Source: Chloroflexota bacterium
GTDB taxonomy: Bacteria; Chloroflexota; UBA6077; FW602-bin22
DNA: 64,000 nt
Assembly (NCBI GenBank): GCA_004297775.1
Contig: SCUE01000034.1
Span: 186,001 to 250,000 of the forward strand
Direction: 5' to 3'
Under the pieces are notes generated by a model that saw only the letters and a list, made by a program, of their open reading frames with translations, was not told the DNA's origin and ran no database searches. Every line of letters starts with the position of its first letter. Position 1 is the stretch's first letter. The position numbers and the translations under genes are program-made. This document shows positions 31,963 to 38,574 of the stretch, in pieces.

Positions 31963-32997
31963 TTAGTTCGCCGCGCGGACGATCGCGGCGGTTCGCTGCT
32001 CCCCCGCTTTCTCGAATCGGAGCGTCAACGGCACGCGCGTGCCCGACGCGAGCGGCTCGCGGAGATTCATGAGCATCACGTGCAGGCCGCCTGGCTCCAG
32101 CTTCGTCAGACCCTTCGGGATGGCGAGCGCGTCCATGCGGTGCATCGATGCCATACCGCCTTCGACCGACGTCCGATGGACCTCGACGCGATCGGACACC
32201 GGCGCCGAGGCACCGAGGAGCCGATCGTCGCGTCCGACGTTCTGGATCGTGAGGTACGCGCCGGATGTCTGACCGGCTGGCGCCGGGCGTGCCCAGGCGT
32301 CGCGCAGACGGATCGGCTGCGCCGCCAGGAGCGTCTTCAGATCGGCCGTGATGAGTTCCGGCTCCATGTTGAAGGGGTAGATCAGGCGGACCGCTCCGGT
32401 CGGCTCCACCAGGTAAAGGATCGCGCTGTGATCGACCGTGTACTCACCGGGCCGATTCGGATCGGGTCGTTTCGCGTGGGAGGCGCCGAATGCCTGGTAG
32501 CTCGCGTCGAGCGCGTCGGCGGTCCCCAGGAGACCGACCGCGCGCGGACCGAAGTTGGCCATATACGTTTCCATGCGCTCGGCCGTATCGCGCTCGGGAT
32601 CGACCGTCACGAGATAAACGTCGAGCATCGCCGCGTCATCGCCGAGCGACCGCGCCACCTGGGCGGCGTGCGCGAGCGTCAATGGACATACGTCCGGACA
32701 GTGCGTGTAGCCGAAGAAGACGAGGCTGTACCGGCCGAGGAGATCGGCGGTCTCGAACGTGCCGCCATCGGCGCGCTGGAGATGGAGCGCGGGAATCGTC
32801 ATCGGCGTTTCGAGGAGACCGCCGTTGAACGAGATCGGGCGATTGCCGGCGCCCGGAATCCAGCCGGCGATCGCGGCATAGGTCGCGCCCAGGGCGATCG
32901 CCACCGCGAGTGCGCCGATGATTGAACCGATCAGCCGGGGAAGACTTCGACGCGGCGGCGACGGCGCGGCCGGTTTTTCGGGCGAGTGGATCGTCAC
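31963..32997 (-). CDS. SCO1/SenC copper chaperone fused to PCuAC domain
   Basis: A 344-residue protein with an N-terminal membrane anchor (about 23-46). Residues ~65-220 are a thioredoxin-like SCO domain with copper ligands CPDVC at 100-104 and a later VDHSAIL His. Residues ~235-335 are PCuAC: VEVHRTSVEGGMASMHRM and GGLHVMLMNL supply the His/Met copper site. In many bacteria these two chaperones are separate and jointly load the CuA centre of cytochrome c oxidase; here they are one chain facing outside the membrane. The start overlaps the stop of the cupredoxin lipoprotein gene (ATGA). Confidence 0.9.
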   Translation of the reverse strand: MTIHSPEKPAAPSPPRRSLPRLIGSIIGALAVAIALGATYAAIAGWIPGAGNRPISFNGGLLETPMTIPALHLQRADGGTFETADLLGRYSLVFFGYTHCPDVCPLTLAHAAQVARSLGDDAAMLDVYLVTVDPERDTAERMETYMANFGPRAVGLLGTADALDASYQAFGASHAKRPDPNRPGEYTVDHSAILYLVEPTGAVRLIYPFNMEPELITADLKTLLAAQPIRLRDAWARPAPAGQTSGAYLTIQNVGRDDRLLGASAPVSDRVEVHRTSVEGGMASMHRMDALAIPKGLTKLEPGGLHVMLMNLREPLASGTRVPLTLRFEKAGEQRTAAIVRAAN

Positions 32998-33395
32998 GAT
33001 AGTCGTCCTCTCGGCGTCACCTCGACGGCAAGCGTCGAGACCTGCCCAATCGAGCAGCTTTTCATGCCGCTGTAGCTGTATCGTCCGGCCGCCTCGAACG
33101 AGCGGACAAGCGTCTGGCCGGGTGCGACCGGCTGCTCGAAGAAGTAGTGCATCGCGTGGTCGTCGTTGCGAACGACGATGCGCTGTCCCGTTTGGACGCG
33201 AATCGGGCTGGGTATGACGAGGCCAACCTCGCCGCGCAGTTCAGCCTCGGCCGCGCCGAGAGGTATCACTATGTCGTAGTCGGGCACGGGCGCAGGCGTC
33301 GCGGGCGTTGTGGCTGAGCGAGGAGCGCATGCCATGATGCCCAGCGCCAGAAGAACGCCAGCCACGATGCTCGCGCCCCTCAGACTGGTTCCCAT
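32994..33395 (-). CDS. Cupredoxin-like lipoprotein
   Basis: A 133-residue protein with signal and lipobox (LGIMAC), a short Pro/Thr linker, and a β-sandwich with VVRNDDHAMHYFF and GRYSYSGMKSCS, where His, Cys and Met side chains could form a copper site, although not in the exact plastocyanin order. It is coupled to the SCO-PCuAC gene by a four-base overlap, so it likely functions as a periplasmic copper donor or carrier. Transcription from nirK is separated by a strong terminator. Confidence 0.7.
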   Translation of the reverse strand: MGTSLRGASIVAGVLLALGIMACAPRSATTPATPAPVPDYDIVIPLGAAEAELRGEVGLVIPSPIRVQTGQRIVVRNDDHAMHYFFEQPVAPGQTLVRSFEAAGRYSYSGMKSCSIGQVSTLAVEVTPRGRLS

Positions 33396-33407
33396 CGATC
33401 CGTCCCC

Positions 33408-33437
33408 ACTCCGCGTGTCAAGACTCCGCGTGTCAAG
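33408..33437. repeat. Perfect 15-bp tandem duplication
   Basis: ACTCCGCGTGTCAAG occurs twice without a gap (33408-33422 and 33423-33437), between the start of the cupredoxin lipoprotein gene and the nirK terminator. Probably a replication-slippage duplication in the promoter region of the lipoprotein gene; it might also double a protein-binding site. Confidence 0.8.
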
Positions 33438-33474
33438 AATGATGAGCGGGGCCTTCCGGCCCCGCTCATCATTC
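33437..33474 (-). terminator. Terminator-like hairpin after nirK
   Basis: Perfect 17-bp stem (33437-33453 with 33458-33474) with a TTCC loop, starting eight bases beyond the nirK stop. On the minus strand it is followed by CTTGACA, not a T-run, so termination may rely on hairpin strength, or the hairpin protects the 3' end. The long perfect palindrome is unlikely by chance. Confidence 0.7.
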
Positions 33475-33482
33475 GCTCGATC

Positions 33483-34985
33483 CTACGGCTTCGGCAGCGG
33501 CTTCACCGGATTGAAGATCTCCGGATTCGCCGGGCCTTCGACCTCCAGGATCCCGGCCAGACCCTTCTCGAGTCGGCCGAGACTGTGGTCGACCAGGATG
33601 TAGTTGCCAGGGACTTCGAGCTTGAAGTCGACGATCGTCGCGCCACCGGTCGGAACCAGCGTCGTTTGCACGTTGCTGACCGGCTCGGTCGCGCCCTCCG
33701 GATACACCTTGTCGAAGATTTCGCCGATGACGTGGAAGCTCGACGTGATGTTCGGTCCGCCGACACCGAAGAAGATGCGGACGGTCTCGCCGACCTTGGC
33801 CTTCATCGCGCCGTTGCTCAGCGCGCCGACGCTACCGTTGAAGAGCATGTACTCGGGATGCTCCATCAGCATCTTTTCCATCGAGAACTCGTGATGCCCT
33901 TCCTGGCCTCGCTTGCCGGCCAGGTAGAAGTCGCCCTGCATCACGTAGAACTCGCGGTCCACCTTCGGGTAGCCGCCCGGAGGCTCGACGACCATCAGGC
34001 CGTACATGCCGTTGGAGATGTGGTGGGCGACCATCGGCGTCGCGCAGTGGTAGACGTAGACGCCCGGGTTGAGCGCCTTGAAGTTGAAGACGGCTTCCTG
34101 TCCCGGCGGCACCTGGGTGACGCGCGCGCCACCGCCGGGTCCGGTCGCGGAGTGGAAGTCGATGCTGTGCGTCACTTTGCTGCTGGCGTTGTTCTTCAGG
34201 GTCATCTCGACCGTGTCGCCCTGACGCACGCGCACCATCGGTCCCGGGACCGAGCCGCCAAACGTCCAGAAGGTGTAGGTCACGCCATCGGCGAGCTTGG
34301 CGGTCACTTCCTGGGTCTCCAGCGTGACTTTGACCGTCGCGGCCGTGCTCCGGTTGACCGGAGGCTCGATCTTCGGCGGCGGGAGCGGCTTGGCGTCTGC
34401 CACGGCCGGCTTCAAGCTGATAGCCGGCTCGACGACCGAGGGCTGTTCCTTCGGCGCCGGGCCGTAGGCCGCCACGTCCGGCTTCGTGCCCGTGGTGGCC
34501 GGTGAGCCGGCGACGAGCTGGCCCTTCATCCCGGCTTCCTTGTGCCCGGGAATCGAGCAGACATACGTGTAAATCCCAGCCTTGGCGAGCTTGAAGGTGC
34601 CCTTCACGGTCTGACCGGCCGGGGCGAGGATCTTGCCGTCGATGCCTTCGACGATGAAGTCGTGCTCGATCGCGCCCTTGTTGATGAGCGTGATGTTCAG
34701 GTCGCCCGTGCCGCCGATGGTGATCTCGGGCGGCGCGAACTTGAATTCGGTCGCGGTGACATCGAGGTTGAACGGTCCGGTTGCCAGTGGCGCAGCCGCG
34801 ACCTTTTCGGCGGCGGCCCCGCCGCCCCGACCCGAGGCGAGGGCGTAGTTGGTTACCACCATGACTGCCATGAGAATGATCGCGATGATGCCGACGAAGG
34901 TGAACATCGCGCCGACCCGTACGTTCGGGCCGGAACCTGGCGCGCCTCCCTGCCCGATCTCGGGCGGTCGCGTGACTGTGGCCAT
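33483..34985 (-). CDS. nirK: Copper nitrite reductase (NirK) with N-terminal membrane anchor and extra cupredoxin
   Basis: A 500-residue protein. A transmembrane anchor (~26-50) leads to a plastocyanin-like domain (~73-160) with copper ligands His108, Cys143, His148, Met153. A Pro-rich linker (~165-212) joins the two-domain multicopper core: HSIDFH at 273-278 (type 1 His273, catalytic Asp276, type 2 His278), YHC at 312-314 and HHISNGM to Met327. SSFHVIGE later provides the domain 2 His near the type 2 site. It reduces nitrite to nitric oxide at the outer membrane face; the fused cupredoxin is a likely built-in electron donor. No nor or nos genes lie nearby. Confidence 0.9.
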   Translation of the reverse strand: MATVTRPPEIGQGGAPGSGPNVRVGAMFTFVGIIAIILMAVMVVTNYALASGRGGGAAAEKVAAAPLATGPFNLDVTATEFKFAPPEITIGGTGDLNITLINKGAIEHDFIVEGIDGKILAPAGQTVKGTFKLAKAGIYTYVCSIPGHKEAGMKGQLVAGSPATTGTKPDVAAYGPAPKEQPSVVEPAISLKPAVADAKPLPPPKIEPPVNRSTAATVKVTLETQEVTAKLADGVTYTFWTFGGSVPGPMVRVRQGDTVEMTLKNNASSKVTHSIDFHSATGPGGGARVTQVPPGQEAVFNFKALNPGVYVYHCATPMVAHHISNGMYGLMVVEPPGGYPKVDREFYVMQGDFYLAGKRGQEGHHEFSMEKMLMEHPEYMLFNGSVGALSNGAMKAKVGETVRIFFGVGGPNITSSFHVIGEIFDKVYPEGATEPVSNVQTTLVPTGGATIVDFKLEVPGNYILVDHSLGRLEKGLAGILEVEGPANPEIFNPVKPLPKP

Positions 34986-35142
34986 TGATCCGTTCCTCCT
35001 CCCGCGCGCGTTGCCTGTTCGCGCCGGTTCGCTACATATTCTGGCTGAAGTCGAGTTGTGCCATCAGGACGACTCCGGCCGAGTGGGAGGCTAGAGGCAA
35101 CCCGGGGGAGGGCAATCAGGGGAAATCACTGATATTCCGAGT

Positions 35143-35178
35143 GGAGGGATCGGGATTGCGCGCGATCCCGATCCCTCC
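35143..35178. repeat. 13-bp inverted repeat (hairpin)
   Basis: 35143-35155 pairs perfectly with 35166-35178 around a 10-base loop (TTGCGCGCGA). It lies between the doxX terminator and the nirK start, so it would be in the nirK upstream region; it could be a regulatory site or a remnant terminator. No T-run on either side. Confidence 0.6.
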
Positions 35179-35219
35179 AACGACGGCGGCTGGGATGCGC
35201 GTGGTTTGGACACACAGAA

Positions 35220-35249
35220 AAGGGCGCCTCCCCTTTGGGAGGCGCCCTT
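35220..35249 (-). terminator. Terminator after the DoxX gene
   Basis: 13-bp perfect stem (35220-35232 with 35237-35249), 4-base loop; on the minus strand it is followed by TTCTGTGTG. It lies 27 bases beyond the DoxX stop and separates that gene from nirK. Confidence 0.75.
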
Positions 35250-35275
35250 CTGGCGACGAGCCGCGAGGTTTTGTG

Positions 35276-35878
35276 CTACGAGGAGCGCGCCACCGCCGCG
35301 GCGGTGACCGGTGCGCCCGTCTTGATCGGCCACGGCGTGCCGAGGATCGGGAGCAGGACGCGGTCGAGGCCGATGTAGCCGGCGTTCTTCCAGGCCAGGA
35401 TCAGGCCGACGCCGAGGAAGAACAGGACCGGGTTCGTGCTGGTGGTGCCGGCGAGCATGAAGCTCATGTTCAGCAGCGCGCCGAAGAAGGCCGCGAAGCC
35501 GACCAGGCCGCCGACGAGCAGACCGACGCCAATGAGTAGCTCGCCCCAGGCGACGAGCGGTGCGAACCAGGTGTGGGACTGTGCGTTGATCATTCCCTGG
35601 AGAAAGTCGCGGTACCAGTCGTAGGTGATGAGCGGCCGCGCCGGCGCCGCGGGCATCGCGACCGCGCGCTGCCAGTAGCCGAGAAGAGCCGCGCCATCGC
35701 CGGCGCCCCACTTCGGATCGGCCACCTTGCCGAGACCGGCGGCGAGCCACGCGTAGCCAACGTACAGACGAACGACCAACCAGAACCATGACGCCTTCGT
35801 GCTGGTGAACAGGAACTTCGCGATCGGCGGATCCTCGACGTGGACCTCACCGCGCAAGAGAGAGCTGAGACCTGTCAT
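35276..35878 (-). CDS. DoxX/DoxD-family membrane protein
   Basis: A 200-residue protein from ATG 35878 with AGGAGGAAGG immediately upstream (within 15 bases). Four transmembrane helices: about 31-55 (FWLVVRLYVGYAWLAAGLGK), 105-125 (FAPLVAWGELLIGVGLLVGG), 128-150 and 155-172. Family members include the DoxD subunit of thiosulfate:quinone oxidoreductase and uncharacterised membrane redox proteins. The long first extracellular loop (PKWGAGDGAALLGYWQRA) is typical of DoxX proteins in Chloroflexota. A role in quinone-linked sulfur or stress redox chemistry is possible. Confidence 0.8.
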   Translation of the reverse strand: MTGLSSLLRGEVHVEDPPIAKFLFTSTKASWFWLVVRLYVGYAWLAAGLGKVADPKWGAGDGAALLGYWQRAVAMPAAPARPLITYDWYRDFLQGMINAQSHTWFAPLVAWGELLIGVGLLVGGLVGFAAFFGALLNMSFMLAGTTSTNPVLFFLGVGLILAWKNAGYIGLDRVLLPILGTPWPIKTGAPVTAAAVARSS

Positions 35879-36079
35879 CGCCTTCCTCCTATTTGAGGCT
35901 TTCCCCCCGGTCGCAATTGTCGCAACCGGCACGTAGATGATCCATAAGCGACGGAAACTCGTGGTCCGGTCAATACCCTGAATTCTTGGTGACCAACCCG
36001 ATTCAGAGTCGATCGTCCGACCCCACGGCTCGCGCGTCCGCGTCCGGGAATCCCCTGATGGCGCGGTGAGACGACGCAT

Positions 36080-36336
36080 CTATCGTCCCAATACACGATC
36101 CGGGCAGGGGCAGGCGCCTCGAATGGGAGGAACGCGGTGACCCGAAGAATGCTTCAGGGGAGCCTCGCCTGGGGAGTCCTTCAGGTCGACAGGTAAGGCC
36201 CTGCCGCGAGCAGGCAGGGCAGGCTCGAAAAGCGTCGGCCCGCCCATCTCGTGAGCCGGCATACACCGCTCCGGCAGACGGTGTCTCTCGTGGGAGTGGC
36301 GTTGGCGGGCCGTGCGTCGCACCACGGGAATGCTCG
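36080..36336 (+). ncRNA. Candidate structured RNA, orientation inferred from terminator
   Basis: No gene fits 35879-36454. The stretch holds several nested helices: 36198-36205 with 36213-36220; a long-range GGCCCGCC/GGCGGGCC pair enclosing 36245-36303, which itself contains ACACCG/CGGTGT; and a terminator hairpin at 36337-36365 followed by TTCCGTGTT on the plus strand. This layout resembles a transcribed structured RNA or a long leader. It does not show known riboswitch, tmRNA, RNase P or SRP motifs. Boundaries are approximate. Confidence 0.35.
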
Positions 36337-36365
36337 ACGGCCTCCATCCGAGGGATGGGGGCCGT
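36337..36365 (+). terminator. Hairpin with 13-bp stem
   Basis: 36337-36349 pairs with 36353-36365 (one G-U) around GAG, followed by TTCCGTGTTCG. It would end transcription of the putative RNA at 36080-36336. Confidence 0.5.
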
Positions 36366-36454
36366 TTCCGTGTTCGCTATCCGTGTTCGCCGAACTCTGG
36401 TCTGGCAGCATAGTTGCATTCAACCACAGTCTCAAACCGCCGGGCGACACTCCC

Positions 36455-37579
36455 TCACGCGCGCGGCAGCGTGAATCGAAACGTCGCGCCGCGGCCGATC
36501 CCGGGCGACTCGGCCGACATCCGGCCGCCCATCGCCTCGACGAGCGCTTGCGCGATCGTCAGGCCGACGCCCGAGCCGCCGCGCGCGCGCGTCCGGGCGC
36601 GGTCGACGCGGTAGAACCGTTCGAAGACGCGCGAAGTATCTTCCGGCGCCAAACCGATGCCACTGTCGGCGACCGAAAACAGCACATTCGCTCCGTCCGG
36701 CCGAACGGAGACCGCGATCGTGCCAGGCGGCGGTGTGTAGCGCAGGGCGTTCGTCAGGAGGTTTGTCAGCACCTGAACGACCCGATCGCCGTCCGCTCGA
36801 ACCTCGGGCACATCGTCCGGCGCATCGGTCGTCACGCTGAGCCCGGAATCGGCGATCGCGTCGCCCAGTCGCGCCAGCGCCGCGGCCACGAGTGGTCCCG
36901 GTTTCCGGGGCGCGATGTCGAGCGCAATCTGGCCGGCCTCGGCGCGCGATAGCTGGCCCAGGTCGTCGACCAGGCGACGCAAGCGCCGCGCCTCGCCGTG
37001 CATGCGCGCGATCGTTTCCGCGTCCGGCGCGACGACTCCGTCGATGACACCCTCGAGGTAGCCTTCGATCGTCGTGAGCGGCGTCCGCATCTCGTGCGCC
37101 ACGTCTCCGATCAGCGCGAGCCGGCGCCGCTCGGTCCCCTCCAGCGCATCCGCCATCGTGTCGAACTCGCGCGCAAGCTCGCCGATCTCATCGTCGCCGG
37201 CGTTTCCCACGCGCGGGCGCGGCTCTCCGGCGGCCAGCGCGCGACTCGCGGCCGCGATGCGGCGGATCGGTCGGCCGATGCGCTCGGCGACGACGAAACT
37301 GACGATCAGTGCCGCGCCGACGCCGGTCAACCCGGCCAGGAATTGTGCCTGACGCAGAGTCGCGATGACCGAATCATCGAGTAGCATGTGTCCGGCGCCC
37401 ATCATCGCGCCGAACCCCATACCGCCGCCGCCCATGCCCGCCATATGCTGTTCGAGCAATCGCGGCGCCAGCGCCTCGGCCGCGATCAGCAATGTGGCGA
37501 TGCCTACGAAGGCGACGACCAGATGCGACGCCAGCAGGCGCGCCCCCAGGCCGCGCCACCACCGCCGAACTCCGTCCAT
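36455..37579 (-). CDS. Sensor histidine kinase (BaeS-like) with Met-rich sensor loop
   Basis: A 374-residue kinase: transmembrane helices about 14-34 and 83-103, HAMP (~104-155), HisKA with DVAHEMRTPLTTIEGYL (phospho-His), and an ATPase domain with NALRYTPP, DSGIGLAPED and GGSGVGLTI. The short extracytoplasmic loop between the helices contains HMAGMGGGGMGFGAMMGAGH, an unusual Met/His/Gly run that suggests copper or silver sensing, as in CusS/CopS-like kinases. It starts directly after the response regulator stop (no gap), so both are one operon. Confidence 0.88.
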   Translation of the reverse strand: MDGVRRWWRGLGARLLASHLVVAFVGIATLLIAAEALAPRLLEQHMAGMGGGGMGFGAMMGAGHMLLDDSVIATLRQAQFLAGLTGVGAALIVSFVVAERIGRPIRRIAAASRALAAGEPRPRVGNAGDDEIGELAREFDTMADALEGTERRRLALIGDVAHEMRTPLTTIEGYLEGVIDGVVAPDAETIARMHGEARRLRRLVDDLGQLSRAEAGQIALDIAPRKPGPLVAAALARLGDAIADSGLSVTTDAPDDVPEVRADGDRVVQVLTNLLTNALRYTPPPGTIAVSVRPDGANVLFSVADSGIGLAPEDTSRVFERFYRVDRARTRARGGSGVGLTIAQALVEAMGGRMSAESPGIGRGATFRFTLPRA

Positions 37580-38263
37580 TCAGCGCACCCGATCGTTGAA
37601 ACGGTAGCCGACACCGCGCACCGTCTCGACATACCGCGGCGTCGATGGATCGTCCTCGATCTTCTTCCGCAGATTGCCGACGTGTACGTCCACGACGTGA
37701 TCGTCGTAGTAGGCGTCGCCCCAGACGCGTTCGAGCAGTTGCTCGCGGGTGAAGACGCGCCCCGGATGGGTCGCCAGTGCCGCCAACAGCGCGAACTCCC
37801 GCGATGTCAGCGCCAAGAGCGCGCCGTTCCGCGTCACTTCGTGGCGTCCCTCGTCGACGATCAGATCGCCGAACACCCGGCGCGGCGGCAAGTCCGGCTG
37901 GCCGCGCGGGCGCCGAAGCAGCGCCCGGACGCGAGCGACGATCTCATTCGGACTGAACGGCTTGGTGACGTAGTCATCCGCCCCGACCGAAAGTCCGACG
38001 ATCGTGTCCATTTCATCGGTGCGCGCCGTCAGCATCAGGATGTAGGCGTCCGAAAACGCGCGCGCGCGGCGGCACACCTCCAGTCCATCGGCCCCCGGCA
38101 ACATCACGTCCAGCACCACGACATCGGGCTGGTCCGATCGTATGCGTTCGAGCGCGTCGAGTCCGTCGGACGACGCGATCACCTCGTGCCCGTCGCGTGT
38201 CAGGTACGCGCGCAGGAGGTCAACGATGTTCGCTTCGTCATCGACCAGCAGGATACGCGCCAT
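37580..38263 (-). CDS. OmpR/PhoB-family response regulator
   Basis: A 227-residue regulator: receiver with LLVDDEANIVDLLRAYL, phospho-Asp in VVVLDVMLPGADG and Lys in DDYVTKPFSPNE; the DNA-binding winged helix has LTSREFALLAALATHPGRVF and VDVHVGNLRKKI. It precedes the sensor kinase without any gap. Given the kinase's Met-rich loop and the nearby copper genes, metal response is a reasonable guess; no operator was identified. Confidence 0.92.
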   Translation of the reverse strand: MARILLVDDEANIVDLLRAYLTRDGHEVIASSDGLDALERIRSDQPDVVVLDVMLPGADGLEVCRRARAFSDAYILMLTARTDEMDTIVGLSVGADDYVTKPFSPNEIVARVRALLRRPRGQPDLPPRRVFGDLIVDEGRHEVTRNGALLALTSREFALLAALATHPGRVFTREQLLERVWGDAYYDDHVVDVHVGNLRKKIEDDPSTPRYVETVRGVGYRFNDRVR

Positions 38264-38283
38264 CGTCGGTCTCCCTGGCTCGC

Positions 38284-38574
38284 TTACGCCGGTGGCGCGA
38301 CCTCGGATACCGTTGCGAGCAGCGCCTTGCCGGACGATTCCAGCGCCGCCAGCGCATCGAAGAGGGCTTCAAGCCTCGCCTCGGCCTCGCCGACCGCCAG
38401 GGCCGCCGTCGCGCGATCGCCCTTGTCAGCCGCTCGTCGCCACACCGCGATCGCGATGCGCGCCGCCGCCGCCTCCTGTGAGGCGGTCGTGTGGAGACGG
38501 CGGACCAGATCCCGGACCGCGCTCGCCGGGATCGACCCATCGTCGAAGCCCGGCCCGTGTCCCGCGTCCCTCAC
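38284..38574 (-). CDS. Small helical protein coupled to the hybrid kinase
   Basis: A 96-residue protein from a GTG at 38574 that overlaps the stop of the hybrid kinase gene by four bases (GTGA); longer frames upstream run inside the kinase. Sequence is Ala/Arg/Glu-rich and almost wholly helical (AVRDLVRRLHTTASQEAA, then ALAVGEAEARLEALFDAL), suggesting a four-helix or coiled-coil protein, perhaps an Hpt-like or adaptor partner, though no obvious phospho-His motif is present. No family recognised. Confidence 0.55.
   Translation of the reverse strand: MRDAGHGPGFDDGSIPASAVRDLVRRLHTTASQEAAAARIAIAVWRRAADKGDRATAALAVGEAEARLEALFDALAALESSGKALLATVSEVAPPA

Noticed and set aside
36120..36160. T-box-like motif on the minus strand (GGGTCACCGCG)
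   Set aside because: Two bases of the conserved GGTGGxACCGCG core are missing and no amino-acid-related gene follows.
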